From: Piezodorus guildinii
Lineage: Eukaryota; Arthropoda; Insecta; Hemiptera; Pentatomidae
Direction: 5' to 3'
Length of the DNA stretch: 64,000 nucleotides
Assembly: GCA_023052935.1 (NCBI GenBank)
Contig: CM041292.1
Span: 99,433,587 to 99,497,586, forward strand
This document shows positions 34,641 to 45,671 of this stretch, piece by piece. The translations under genes were made by a program, and so were the position numbers. The notes beneath the pieces are model-generated. The model was not told the origin of the DNA, searched no databases, and saw nothing but the letters and a program-made list of their open reading frames with translations. Position 1 is the first letter of the stretch. Each line of letters starts with the position of its first letter.

Positions 34641-35340
34641 CATATGAATTTTAATAATAAAATATATTTTGAATAATATCTGTTACTCTTTAACATACAT
34701 GCTATATCGAAAACTGATGACAGTGATAGCAGATTATCTTAAGTGGCTGACAGAGGTGTAGAAAAGGTCTTAAACAAGTAGCGGATTCCTGGAATGTTTT
34801 AATCTGAGAAGATGGGACGAGAAATGTTATGAAAAGGATAATGGAAAATGTCATTCGGGGATAGGCGGAGCATTCTCCGCGAGCCGGCGAGATAATCTCC
34901 TCAACAAACTCCCTCCTTGTGTTTACTTTCAATATATTTCAAACAACATTTAGCCCATCTTCGCTCCCAACAAAGCCTTACCAGTCTTACTTTTCAGCAT
35001 CTCTGTCCTACCCTAGGTTCTCTTCATCGTCTCGAATTGCATTAAGGCTGAATTTTTGAAAATTCGTCCTCTAAGTGGTTGAGAAAAATTCCTAAAACAG
35101 TACTATGTATCTCATAAAAAATTATAAGTACTAATTTGAAAGGTAATCTAATCTAAGGTAATCATGAAAGCAATTATAATCTGACCAGTAATAGCACGGA
35201 TACTACAGTCGCGGTCGTAGAAATTGCAACACTCAACAAAAAAATGGCTCCTACAAAAAACATGATGGTACGTTTTAAAAAAAAAAATTTGATAACACAA
35301 ATAAATAATATTACGTTTTGAAAATTAAATAGAAGTACGT
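34641..35340. other. Non-coding region
   Basis: No feature recognised. 34700-35040 is somewhat GC-richer. Confidence 0.4.
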
Positions 35341-35344
35341 AAAA

Positions 35345-35420
35345 ATCTATAAAAAATAATAATAATAGCTTTATTGACGTCAGTATTGACAAAACCCTCT
35401 CCAATAAGGAGGGATTTATA
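35345..35420 (-). mobile_element. LINE 3' tip with (TTA)n-type tail
   Basis: On the minus strand GTCAATACTGACGTCAATAA leads into GCTATTATTATTATT. This is the usual form of a very short 3' copy of an RTE/CR1-type LINE. Confidence 0.45.
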
Positions 35421-35689
35421 GTAGTTGGATATTGTAATGAATAATATATAGAAGATTGAATTCGTAAAATGAATTATAATAATAATTTTATTATTATACA
35501 GTGACCACTGTAGATTTGTGTCACTGCTATTGTCCATAAAGATTCTTCCACATCATATAACCTAACTTTGTTAATTGTTTATGATAGCAAAACCCTTACA
35601 ATTCTACATAATTAAAGATTATCGTTTTATTTATTTTAATTATAATTTATTTTATTTTATTCTTTTTATTGGTTTTTCTTCTCTAAATA

Positions 35690-35835
35690 TATGAATTTTT
35701 TCTGTATATTTTTGTGTAATTGGACTTTATCATTGTTTGATGTAATTACTGTATGAATGTGGTCTCATACAACTGTTACTACTGTTCATTTTGAAACATA
35801 TTGTAATATATCTAAATAAAAAAAATATAAAAATA
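35690..35835 (+). repeat. LINE 3' tail, family T
   Basis: It shares GGACTTTATCATTGTTT, CTGTATGAATGTGGTCTCATA, CTACTGTTCATTTTGAAACA and TTGTAATATATCTAAATAAA with the copy at 6045-6175. Confidence 0.6.
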
Positions 35836-35885
35836 CAGATTATATTCTGGAAGTAGCTAAAACCACCAATCAAAAATAAGAAGCC

Positions 35886-36725
35886 TTTTTTTTTTTTTTT
35901 GTAGTTTCTTTATTTTGTTAAGCTTATGATATAAATAAGTAGACAAAACAAAAATATTCGGTGAAACGTGTTTTCACTCACATCCACAATCTCTTCACAA
36001 TATCTCTCCCTGGTCTGCCTTGAAGTATTCACATATTTAGTCTTTTCCCTATTTACTTTATGTCCTATATCTTGTGCTGCTATCTCAAATTCCACTACAA
36101 CACCAGTCAGAGCTCTTTTGGCTCTTTCTGTGATGGCTACATCATCAGCATATATGGTGTGTGTGCCTGTTGCATATGGTGCTCTCGAGCCTCATTGTCT
36201 TTATTTTTCAGATTGCAACTTCTAGGACGAGGTTAAATACTACTGGTGATAATAGATCTCCAGATCGTAAGCCACTATTAACCCAAAAGCTATTTGGGAT
36301 GCCGACTCCCGTTTTCATCTTACAACTCGTCCTTTCAAGGGTTATCTTAGTCAGTCTTAACTTGCTGGATATTCCTAGTGATTGTAATGCCTTTAGTAAT
36401 TTTCCCCTGTCCACACAAACATAAGCCTGTCCGAAGTCAATAACGAGGTGGTATAAGTTGAAATTGTACTCGTACGATGTTGATGACCATCCCGGAGGCA
36501 AACCGCTCTAGTACTCGCCCAGAAGTTTTTTTACTCCTCTCAATCATCCGCCTACGAATTGAGCTCTTTGTAGACTTGTAGACTGTTGGCAGAAGCGCTA
36601 TGCCTCTGTAATTTTCACATTAATTTTATTCCCTTTCTTATATGTAGGGACTATAATAGCTTCTCTCCAGTCAGCTGGCATTTTTTTTCCATCCATATAT
36701 CTCGTATCAACCTAAATATCCGCTC
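35886..36725 (-). pseudogene. Decayed RTE-like reverse transcriptase fragment
   Basis: On the minus strand the frames read LYHLVIDFGQAYVCVDRGKL (motif A), LRSGDLLSPVVFNLVLEVAI (motif B region) and, after a frame change, IYADDVAI (motif C) and DIGHKVNREKTKY. The Asp pair of motif C is kept, but stops and shifts break the frame. A T run at 35886-35900 on the plus strand is the A-tail. These blocks fit RTE-like and related LINEs. Confidence 0.75.
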
Positions 36726-37685
36726 CTTCCCTTGTCTCTGTGTCTCCCCTTTAATTATATAATATGAAAACAACAGGAATGGAAATATTCGTAAGAGATA
36801 CATGCAATACTCAGATGTAATTATTTTTTTGAATTTTTATTCAATGAGACATGTAACCTTTAACAAAATTTGGTTTATAGAAAGGATGAATGTATTTCAA
36901 AATTGTATTTGCTAGCATGAATACTAAAAATTATGATTCCAGTTCGTTAATGTTAATGTACTTTGGTTAACATTTGCAATTAGTGAAAACCAGTGGGCAG
37001 ACTCAACTTTAACAACGTGAGGACCGGAGTGTGGCTGAGGGAATTAAGACGGGGGTTGAGATCCTCATTAAAAGTAATGCTGCCATCCACCTCCGCCATC
37101 CACTCCCACCATCCACCCCCAACAGACCCTCACCTAAATTAAATTTAATAATAGCTAATTAGCTGAGTAGTGACGTGTTTATAGCTGCTAACCAAACCTA
37201 ATCCCCGGCTGGAATTGACTCCTTTACGGCTAACCCAAATGGCCAGCTCCTCACCCTTCTGCCCGACAAAGCACTGATTGTATCTGTGGCTTAATGCCCC
37301 CCATCTCCCTAACTGCCTCCTCCCCCCAAATGATACCCCAATCGAAGGATAGCTGAGATATCTCGCTGGCTGCCTTATAGCCTGCGTTCTCGTCCATTAG
37401 CCAGAAACCATTAGAACTGTCCCTCATCCTCTGGCTGACCAATCGGGAATCTATCGAAATTCCTGAGCAGCAATCAATCTATTTGAGGGCATTCTGTTTG
37501 AAAAGTAATTAATATTTTCTTTTCTACTACAGCATTAAAAAGTAATTTAAATCAAATCTTTGTTTTTGTTGTTCTTCTATCCTTTATTGTACAAAAAACA
37601 AGTAACAAATGCTGCGATCGAAAAAACAGTTTAGGCTTCAGTTTACAATAAACCACCAAATTTAATTTTATATTTTCAATTACCT
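36726..37685. other. Non-coding region with a GC-rich tract at 37010-37450
   Basis: The tract has short imperfect CCATCCAC repeats (37082-37126). I see no gene in it. Confidence 0.4.
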
Positions 37686-37922
37686 ATATATTGAATACTT
37701 ACTTAATAAGGGAATGTATCGGTATCGTGAACTTTTTTTAATTTGAGTTTTCACTGAGTCGAAATGACCAAGTCCCCTTTTAAAGGTCTGACTGTGTGTG
37801 TGGTCAGCCGAACTCGAAACGATTTATTTTTTAAAACTGAAATTATATATTTTGGTAGCAATAATGCCTTAGATGCTACAGCAACATTTTCAAAAAGATC
37901 TTATGTCCAGAAGTAGTACTCA

Positions 37923-38497
37923 ATTCTATTTCTTTTTTTTTTTTTTTTTTCGTAGGCGTAAACCACTTGGGTCATTTTCGGCTTAAATCACTTTGATAAA
38001 GGGATTAAATATTATTGTACAAGTCGGTCTGTCGTAGGAAGTCAAAAAGTTTTGCTGTTGTCTGTATGTTGTCTTGTAAAACGGTTGGTAAGTCAGTGTC
38101 AATTGCAATATGTGCTCTGTGATTATCATAAGCCCTACACTCTGTCAAAATGTGTTTAACAGAGATTGGGCAACCGCATGTTGGGCACTCCGTAGGAGGT
38201 TCCCGTGCCATGAGATGTCCGTGAGTTAGACGGGTGTGTCCAATACGCAGGCGCGCCAAGATAACCTCTTCCCTTCGCTTTTGTCGTAGGGACGAATACC
38301 AATGGGAGATGTCCCTTCTTATTTCCCTTAATTTGTTATCAGTAGTGTCATGCCAAATCTGTCCTCACTTCGACCGACTCCGCTGCTTGATGATAGAAAC
38401 ATAGTCGCCAACAGGCACCCCAGTAAGGGGAATGCCGTCTGTTATTGCTTCTTTGGCTGCACGATCTGCGAGTTTATTGCCAACTATTCTATTTCTT
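37923..38497 (-). mobile_element. 5'-truncated LINE (RNase H end) with 12-bp TSD
   Basis: ATTCTATTTCTT lies at 37923-37934 and 38486-38497. The insert has an A-tail (T run at 37935-37950). The 5' truncation falls inside the RNase H domain. Confidence 0.8.
38005..38485 (-). pseudogene. RNase H C-terminus and zinc cluster of an I-like LINE
   Basis: From the truncated end the frame reads VGNKLADRAAKEAITDG (end of RNase H with the last catalytic Asp). It meets a TGA inside QRSRSK/GQIWHD, then continues with REEVILARLRIGHTRLTHGHL and CPTCGCPISVKHILTEC, a C-X2-C, H-X4-C cluster. Compared with the LINE at 29747-31894 it is the same domain order but a different family. There is one nonsense change. 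Confidence 0.8.
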
Positions 38498-39094
38498 AAG
38501 AGTGTTTTTCTGATATCCTCTAAAACGGCCAGAATGATTTTCATAAACCCACTAAATGTAAAACTTAATGGGGTGTGTTCTTCCTATAAAGTTATTTTAA
38601 CCGTGTACATTCAATAAAACTAACCATATCCTTTTTTTAGCTTGAATAAAAAATGGGTAAGTAAATAAAATGTAGGTTTTGTAAAAAAATTGTAAATATT
38701 GTAAACAATATCAAACGAATTATAGATAACTAAAAGAAAAAAAGGGTGATAGTATTTTAATGTATTTTTTTTAACATGAGAACAGTAATATAAATGTGTT
38801 ATGTTAATGTTAGTTGAAAAGTAAAAAAAAAATATAAAAAAAATTACCTTATACACAAAGTTAGAAAATATAATAGGGAGGGATGAAAAGTGGATACAAC
38901 TTAGATTATATAATAAAACACATGTTTCTCAGTGCTTTAACTTTTTTTTTTCATTTCTAACTCTAATGTTCTTAAATTGATTTTAAGAACGAAGGTATAT
39001 GTCAAAGTGATTGCGCACTCCAGATCTTTTAAGATCATAATCAGATTTTTTTTCTTATTTAATTTATAATAAGTAGTTTCTTTATGTATTTATT

Positions 39095-39370
39095 AATTTA
39101 ACGTTGCTTTATGCTATCGTGGCTAATTGGACGATGCTACAGCGGGATTTCTAAAATTTGTATATCCAGGTTTTATTAGTATAGGGATCTTCAACGAGTA
39201 CCTGACATCCCACTGGCTTAGGGCCACCACTTTACGTCCCCTCTGAAGGACTGAATTACTAAGGATTTTTACTAACATTGAAAAAATCATGGGGTCGTCT
39301 GCTGGGTGTCTTCTCTCGACGTTTCTGCTAAAAGGCTGTCATTATAGCCATTACACATAGCACCTTAGCT
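39095..39370 (-). repeat. SINE-A copy
   Basis: On the minus strand the body (AGTAATTCAGTCCTTCAGAG, then GTCCAATTAGCCACGATAG) and the GTTAAATTAATAAAT tail are clear. A SINE-A-like head is present but altered, with an extra segment at 39290-39330. Confidence 0.65.
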
Positions 39371-39993
39371 GTTACTGTTTAGCTGTAAAAGTTTATTTAT
39401 TTGAAAAGTGGAGCTATTGAGATTCAGTATTTTCTGGAGCGCTGTAACTTCTACCTTCGGCAGGAAAAATCTTTAGAGAAGGTATAGAAAGAAGTTTGAG
39501 CTAGTCATATTGTTGGAATTGGAGGGATATATCAGTTGCAGCCTATACCATTATTTTTATTGACAATAATTCAAGAAGAGCTCTGTGTGGATGCTACATG
39601 CAGTTTTAGGAAAGGTCGATCCCCATACATCAATCCAAGTTGAACACGTTTCAAGGAAGACGGGATAGATAACTAGCGTCATCACAACACTTCTAATCAG
39701 CTGTGAGCAGAGCAGAGAGCTGATAGCTACCCTTTGTAAAGAGTAAAAAGAATTCTTTGTAAGTTTTGATCTCTACATGAATATAAGTTTATTGGCAAAA
39801 TCAAATGACCATAAAACCATTATGATTGTAATTTGACTAAATTATATAATTATTGTCTCTGTTTATAACTAGCTGATTCACATTAATAGCCATTGAAATA
39901 ACCCAACCATAGTTATTTTCTGAAACTATAAATTAAATATTAAGACTGAAATAAACAAACAGACATGGTTATTACATTTTAAAAATCGATTAT
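39371..39993. other. Non-coding region
   Basis: No feature recognised. Confidence 0.4.
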
Positions 39994-40270
39994 TCAATTT
40001 TATTTATGATGAGACAGAAGTGGGAATGGTTGACTCTGGGAGTAAGTGAGAGAAGTTCGTTCAGGGTGCAGTCAAAAGAACACACAATTAAGACATAAAC
40101 TTAATAATCTGGTGTCGACGTTTCGGCCTAAATTATAGGCCTTCATCAGGGTGTTTCAAGGAGAGCGTCAGACAATGAAGCAACAAGGTCGGCACCAGTT
40201 TATTAAGTTTGTATCTTAATTGTGTGTTCTTTTGACTGCACCCTGAACGAACATTTCTCAATTTTATTTA
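39994..40270. mobile_element. Foldback element 2 with 13-bp TSD and a hammerhead-like motif
   Basis: TCAATTTTATTTA lies at 39994-40006 and 40258-40270. Inside, 40055-40119 pairs with 40188-40252 over about 65 bp (GTTCGTTCAGGGTGCAGTC against its complement at the far end). A hammerhead-like motif on the minus strand lies between the arms. The left flank of the insert (40007-40054) has no inverted partner. A TSD of this length suits target-primed reverse transcription better than cut-and-paste transposition. Confidence 0.75.
40112..40155 (-). ncRNA. Hammerhead-ribozyme-like motif in foldback 2
   Basis: On the minus strand: CTGATGA (40143-40149), one extra A (40142), helix II GGCCTA/TAGGCC of six perfect pairs (40136-40141 with 40125-40130), GAAA (40121-40124), then CGTC and GAC. 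The palindromic ACGT after GAA is the two-pair helix III of minimal hammerheads, and the C after it is the expected cleavage residue. Only the first pair of helix I (G-C) can form in this copy. Confidence 0.55.
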
Positions 40271-40284
40271 TCTTTAAATATAAA

Positions 40285-40375
40285 AATGGCCAGCGGGCTA
40301 GTATCTATTGCCAAAGGTTGTGAGTGTCAATCCCAGTCCAGCGGGACTTTTTCAAACATATAATTAAAAACATAT
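40285..40375 (+). repeat. SINE-B head fragment
   Basis: CAGCGGGCTAGTATCTATTG and the B-box-like GTGAGTGTCAATCCC, then TTTTTCAAACATATAATTAA, match the SINE-B copies at 22335 and 61862. Confidence 0.55.
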
Positions 40376-41164
40376 GAAAGAAAAAAAATCAAAAAGTTAA
40401 TATAGTAGTTTAGTTTTCTTTAATTTTCTAAGATTAATATATTTATATACCAATATTAAGATAGAGATAGATTCAATTATCTTTGTAGTTTTGTGAATAA
40501 CTAAAAACAGTCAGGGGTAAGTGTATTACAAAAAGTTGATGGGGTAATGGCAGTGCTGACTAAAAGTATTTTGAGAGTTACATGATGGTAAAAATAATTT
40601 TCTATACAATATCTGTTATATCTATCTGCTTTATCCATTTATTATCTTTCACTATCCATTGGTTTACAATATTTGTCTTATGATTTAGTAAAAGATAAAT
40701 TTCAATAATAATTCTAACATCTGCTAAACCCTTTTATAAAAAATCATGTTAAACAGGTCTGATGAAAACATATTTATAAGTTGCATGGAATGGAAAAGCA
40801 TCGAAATCAATGGTAACATGAATATTGTAAAAGGTTACAACAGGATTGAAACGGAATTTTATCTCAGGGTTGACCTGCTTTTGGAAAACCTAATGATATT
40901 GGTTTTGTTTCATCAGGGGAACGAAATAATAAAGTATTTTAATCAGTTCTTTTGTCAATAGTTAAATTTTATTACTGGGTCCACTGCATGTTTAGGCAGG
41001 AATCAGAGCTTTAGTAAAACCAGAGTGATAAATAAAATCACTAAGGAAAATGGTAAATAAAAATCAATAAATAACATTCAGAAAATATTTTTGTAATTCA
41101 GTATATAGTTATGCATCGATGTAAATCTCTCTCGTCATGCCACTATAGTTAAAAGTCAATTTTT
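40376..41164. other. Non-coding region
   Basis: No supported feature. An open frame at 40746-40961 has no family features. Confidence 0.4.
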
Positions 41165-41945
41165 TATTGTGATTTGAATAATTTTTGGTTTACTAATTTC
41201 AAAAATGAACCTTTGTAATCGACGAAAATAAAAAAATTACCTCCTTCAAAATTTGAGAGATAGTTTCAAGATGCGTAGAACCAGAATAAGGAATAAAAAA
41301 AAAAGTGTTTGTCCGCCATCTGCAGCACTTCAACGAAACTGCTGGACATATTTTTTGAGATTCGCCAAAAAGTACTAGGGCATGCAACGATGATCCTAAC
41401 ACCTAGACGTTGATATTAGCTGGTTCTTTTTAGAATGGCGGCCGATTGAAAGTGATTTAATTCTATAACTCAGTTATTTTAAAGACAAAGAGCAAATATT
41501 TTATAACGAAAACCGCAAGGTAACGCAGTCTAATAAAAATGCTTTTGGTTTATTATTTTCAATAATGAACCTATGTAATCGACCAACAGTAAAAATAATA
41601 ACCCCCATCAAAATTTGAGGTCTTACGTTTCAAAATGTGTAGAACCCGAATAACGAATACAAAAAAAACCTTTTCTACTAATTAACAAATCAATAAATAG
41701 AAATTAGTGTTATTTAATAGATTATCAATTGTTTTACAAAATGAAAAAAAGAATATTTGGAATTCGTTTAGAACTAGCAGAGATATAGCGTAGTGAAATA
41801 ATCATTGGTGATGTGTCATATGAATTATTTATTGCTTTTCATATCACTCAATGGCCTATCTACAGATTTATAAAGAGTTATACGCTAATATTGTTATTTG
41901 GAAATAATAAACCATTGTGCAATAATTTGCAGCGTTTTCCAGCTT
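41165..41945 (-). repeat. Dispersed family X, copy 4
   Basis: Reversed, it runs from the GCTGCAAATTATTGCACAAT box (41918-41937) through TATTCGTTATTCGGGTTC and the CGTTGCATGCCCTAGTAC box to GGTTCATTTTTGAAATTAG. It is uninterrupted and serves as an empty-site reference for the copy at 43990-46620. Confidence 0.7.
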
Positions 41946-42589
41946 TAATAAATCATTCTAACAAATCTAAGAAATTTAATTTTCATAAATAATACTTAAT
42001 AATTAAAAAAAACAACGTGTATTTGTGAGTTTACCTTATTTTTTTACTGAAATAAAGATCTTAAAAAAAGACATTACACGAAAGTCGATCCAGAGATAAT
42101 TATTATAACAATTTCATAATCCTGTCATAATGGTTTTTATAAATTTGAAAGAATCTGTAAAATTGGTGTTACCGCAACTTCAGTATAATAAATTGTAACA
42201 ACTATAAGTAATCATAAAATATGGAACAATAATAGAAAAAATATTGTGTCTAAGCAGCTGATGGGAACCAAAGGACAGATAAAAAGGGTTTTTAATCAAG
42301 GTCTAGGGAAATGCAGGTGAAAGCATGCGACACTACATGGAAAAGGCTGAAGAAAACCTATTTCCAGGATTGTTTTTTACTACTCTTCCAGGGGCATGGA
42401 GAAAATGAATAGATTCTGTAGGCCTTCTATAACCAACCTTAAGGATATAAATACATATAAATATATGTATATTTTTCTCCATAGTACACGATTCTGAGAA
42501 GAGTTGTTTATATTAAATATATATGTTTTTAATAAATTGATTGATAATGAGCCGTATTGATTTAAAAATATTTAGTAGAAACATAAATC
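41946..42589. other. Non-coding region
   Basis: No feature recognised. Confidence 0.4.
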
Positions 42590-42895
42590 CGTTCCATAGG
42601 TGATAGATCTATTATCTAACATCACAGCGTCCTATGCCCAAAGCCGTGGGTTCAAACCCTCCTACACAAATCAAATCGGTAGATGACCCAAGGATTTCTT
42701 AAAGGGAGTAAAAACTTCGTGGTTATAAAGTGCTTCGAAGGGGACGTAAACATTCCTAGTACTATTTTAGGTACTCGTTGATTCCTATGCTAATAAAGTC
42801 TGGATAAGCAAAACTTACTCCCGCTGTAGCAACGTCCGATTAGCCTTTGATGCAGAAGCTGACGTTAAGGAAATAAACAAATAAACTATTTCATA
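42590..42895 (+). repeat. SINE-A copy
   Basis: The head has CAGCGTCCTATGCCCAAAGC and the B box GTGGGTTCAAACCC. The body and the TTAAGGAAATAAACAAATAA tail are present. A 20-base insertion separates head and body. Confidence 0.7.
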
Positions 42896-42984
42896 TTGCA
42901 ATACACAACTATTACATGGAACTATTATCAAAACCGTAGTTAATTATTAATGATGGAGTTATTTTAGACGGTTGAGAATATACG

Positions 42985-43110
42985 ATAAAAAAGTTGGTTG
43001 AGGGTGCGGTCATATAAATAAAACACACTAATAAAGTGAGGTTATTTTTGAGTGCCGACGTTTCGGCCTACATCTTGGCCTTCATTATGGCTGACTCTGA
43101 GAGAGCATCT
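42985..43110 (-). ncRNA. Solo foldback arm with a hammerhead-like motif
   Basis: It is homologous to one arm of foldback 2 (GGTTGAGGGTGCGGTCATAT). On the minus strand: ATAATGA (43082-43088, two changes from CTGATGA), an extra A, GGCC/GGCC helix II, GAAA, CGTC. Helix I is well kept: GCC (43089-43091) with GGC (43054-43056), a CA bulge, then GAGT (43094-43097) with ACTC (43050-43053). The bulged helix I resembles natural hammerheads. The core changes should abolish cleavage. Confidence 0.5.
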
Positions 43111-43442
43111 CAAGAAGTATTGGAATACTTATCTAATTGTTATTCGATGATATTTCAAGGAAAGTAACTTTTATACTTCCTTGTACTTCACTAATTTTCC
43201 GTTTCATTCACCTAGAAAACGTTTCAATCTTCTCTCCATTTTTATTATTATATAATAGTGTTGGTCACACCAAAGGGTAATTTTTATCATACGATTTCGT
43301 TTATTACGACATTCAGAAAAATGTTTTCATTTATTTATCAGATCTGAAAATACTGTGGCATATACTGTTTTTTTTATTTTAAACATTACATCCCTTTAAC
43401 AAATAGCATCATTTTAGTCGTGATTTAAAGGGGAAAAAATGT

Positions 43443-43513
<71 letters not shown>

Positions 43514-43989
43514 ATTTTCTTTTCATTACTTATCTAGAATAGGCCTTTTTTATTTAACTGTAAATTGAAAAGTTTATCCTAAACTAAACTAAACACTTTC
43601 AAAAGTGCAAAGCTCCTAAACTTCACCAACCGAACCATTAGCTTAGGCCAAACGCAGGTAAGCCTCAGACCAAACTCATTATATTCTAGGAACCACTTAC
43701 TGTAATGGAAAATCCACTCTTCTAAATACTAACAGCTATGGGCACATATGAATCCGAAACGAATTACAGTATTCAACAAAATAAGGCAAAGGGTAAACAT
43801 TCCACAAAAGACTCGGGGTAGTTCTTGGGACATGATTAGAAAATATTTAGGGATTTGAAGGAAAATAAACTCATGTTAATGTTTATCTAACGTCGATTTT
43901 TTTTATCAAAGGACTTTAAAAATGGCATATTTTTATGTAAATAAGGAATATTTTTAAATTTACTTATTGTAGTTAGTGTTTAAAACTGA
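43111..43989. other. Non-coding region; (TA)n at 43445-43508
   Basis: Apart from the microsatellite no feature is recognised. Confidence 0.45.
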
Positions 43990-44149
43990 CATAACGGCAT
44001 AATAAAAACGCTGCGAATTATTACAAAATACCCTGGTTTATTATTTCCAAATAACTATATTACGGCGTGACTGTATATATAGTTGTTAATACCCAATTAA
44101 GTAATTTGAAAAGCAATAAATAATTTAAAGGAAAATGCCATTTCACCAC

Positions 44150-45671
44150 CGCAGGTCTGTTAACTTAACATCAGGCGGCAACCTGCTAACTTCCGGAGAA
44201 CAGGCTGAATTCCTGGTCGAGTGATTTGCTGCGAAGAAATCTGAACGGAGGAAAGATGCACCCAGGCTTCCAGAAGGACGACCACCAATTCCAAACAAGA
44301 AGCTCATATTCTTCACCTTCAAGCAGCTTGAGTCTGTACTACGGCGCACTAATGGAAATAAATCGTCAGGGCAGGATGGTATTTCGTATGCCTAGGAATT
44401 CTTCCTAGGAAGCGTAAAGCCTTTCTATTGAACATCTTCAACTCCTGCGTGCGGATTTCGTACTTTCCTGGTGAATGGAAATGTGCGATTGTGGTACCAC
44501 TACTTAAAGGAGATTTAACAAAGCACTATCGTCCGATCAGCCTTCTTTCGCACATAAGCAAAATCTTTGAGAGGCTGGTCCACAACGCACTGATGAGACA
44601 CTCCGACGAGAAGAATATCATTCCACCAGAACAGAAAATCACTAGTGAGCACCATTTGGCGAAACTTCAGGTACACACCATAGAGCAGATGCGTAACAAC
44701 AAAGCTACGGCGTTCATCTCCGTGGACTGCATACAGGCTTTTGACAGTGCGTCTCATACACTTCTACTTCGCCGCCTGGAGGAGTTTAGGTTCCCTGCCT
44801 CCCTTTGTCGATTGTTCCGAAGCTACCTCAGTGGAAGATCATTCGTCGTACGGGTTGGCGGGGAACTATCGACTCCGCGCATCACCACCTGCGGAGTACC
44901 TCAAGGGTTTGTGCTGGGGCCACTACTTTTTGTTGTTTTTACAGCGCCGGTGGTTTCAGTCAAGCATCCAGGAACAGTAGTAGCAGCCTATTCTGACGAT
45001 ATCGGGATATACGCATCTAGTGTAAACGCTGAGAAAACCCTATTGAAAGCACAGGTGGCTTCAACTTTGAAAGTCTAAGGAAAAACGGCATCAAGGTGAA
45101 CCCGGCTAAGACGGATGCCCTCATGTTTCAAAAGGGTAAGAAGCCTCTACCAAGAACTTTCAAGCTGGAAACCAAGGACCTACCTGTTTCCCAAACTATT
45201 CTCTACCTGGGCGTGACATTGGACAGACTTCTTACCTTCTCCAGTCACGTTCAAGAGAGATTAAAATTGACTCTATTAAAGACGCATAGGCTCTACTATC
45301 AGTTGACATCGCTGCAGCTCTCTTTACGTCTGAAACTTCAGATTTATAAGGCTTTATCAGGCCTACCCTGCTCTATGGTACACCATTGTTACGCCATCTG
45401 TATAACACGACTCTTCAGAGGCTGCAGAGCTACCATCCATTATATTTTAAAAAGCCTGGAAAATGGTTTCTCCCCATCTAGTAAAGTTGAGGCGAAAGCC
45501 TGCAGTTGGAACCATCACACACAGTGGACTTAGGAATGTTCAACTTTAAATACCAGAACGGTAGTGTAAGTTCTAAAAGGTCTGTACTCTTGCACTATAT
45601 TTGTTTTGAAATATTGTTTATTTGCTACTTGTTTTTGAACAATAAAGGAGATAATGAAAAATAAAAAAATA
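44150..45671 (+). mobile_element. 5'-truncated jockey-like LINE inserted in family X
   Basis: TCACCAC repeats at 44143-44149 and 45672-45678. Extended outward, ATTTCACCAC and ATATCACCAC differ by one base, so the TSD is 7-10 bp. The insert carries the RT half of a jockey-like ORF2 and an A-rich tail at 45655-45671. It is a sister of the element at 53711-58133 and more decayed. Confidence 0.8.
44180..45533 (+). pseudogene. Jockey-like reverse transcriptase, truncated and frameshifted
   Basis: The start matches EQAEFLVE and TFKQLESVLRRTNGNKSSG with a stop near 44391. The main open frame 44428-45078 has YRPISLLSHISKIFERLVH, motif A SVDCIQAFDSASHTLLLRRL and motif B CGVPQGFVLGPLLFVVFTA (Phe replaces the usual Ser of PQGS). 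Motif C reads YSDD where YADD is expected. After a shift, 45096-45533 has NPAKTDALMF and TILYLGVTLDRLLTFSSHV. The end is scrambled. The Ala-to-Ser and Ser-to-Phe changes in catalytic blocks are signs of relaxed constraint. It still shows the intact CAG codon where the sister copy has TAG. Confidence 0.85.

Larger units (their letters stand above)
37686..39050 (+). repeat. Dispersed family Y, copy split by a LINE fragment
   Basis: The start resembles the Y start box (37685-37720), with the AAATGACCAAGTCCC and GTCTGACTGTGTGTG segments. The end box TTAAATTGATTTTAAGAACG and GATTGCGCACTCCAGATC lies at 38970-39030. A LINE fragment (37935-38485) interrupts it. Confidence 0.6.

Noticed and set aside
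40746..40961. A 71-codon open frame
   Set aside because: No domain, low complexity of support, and base composition typical of the surrounding non-coding DNA.
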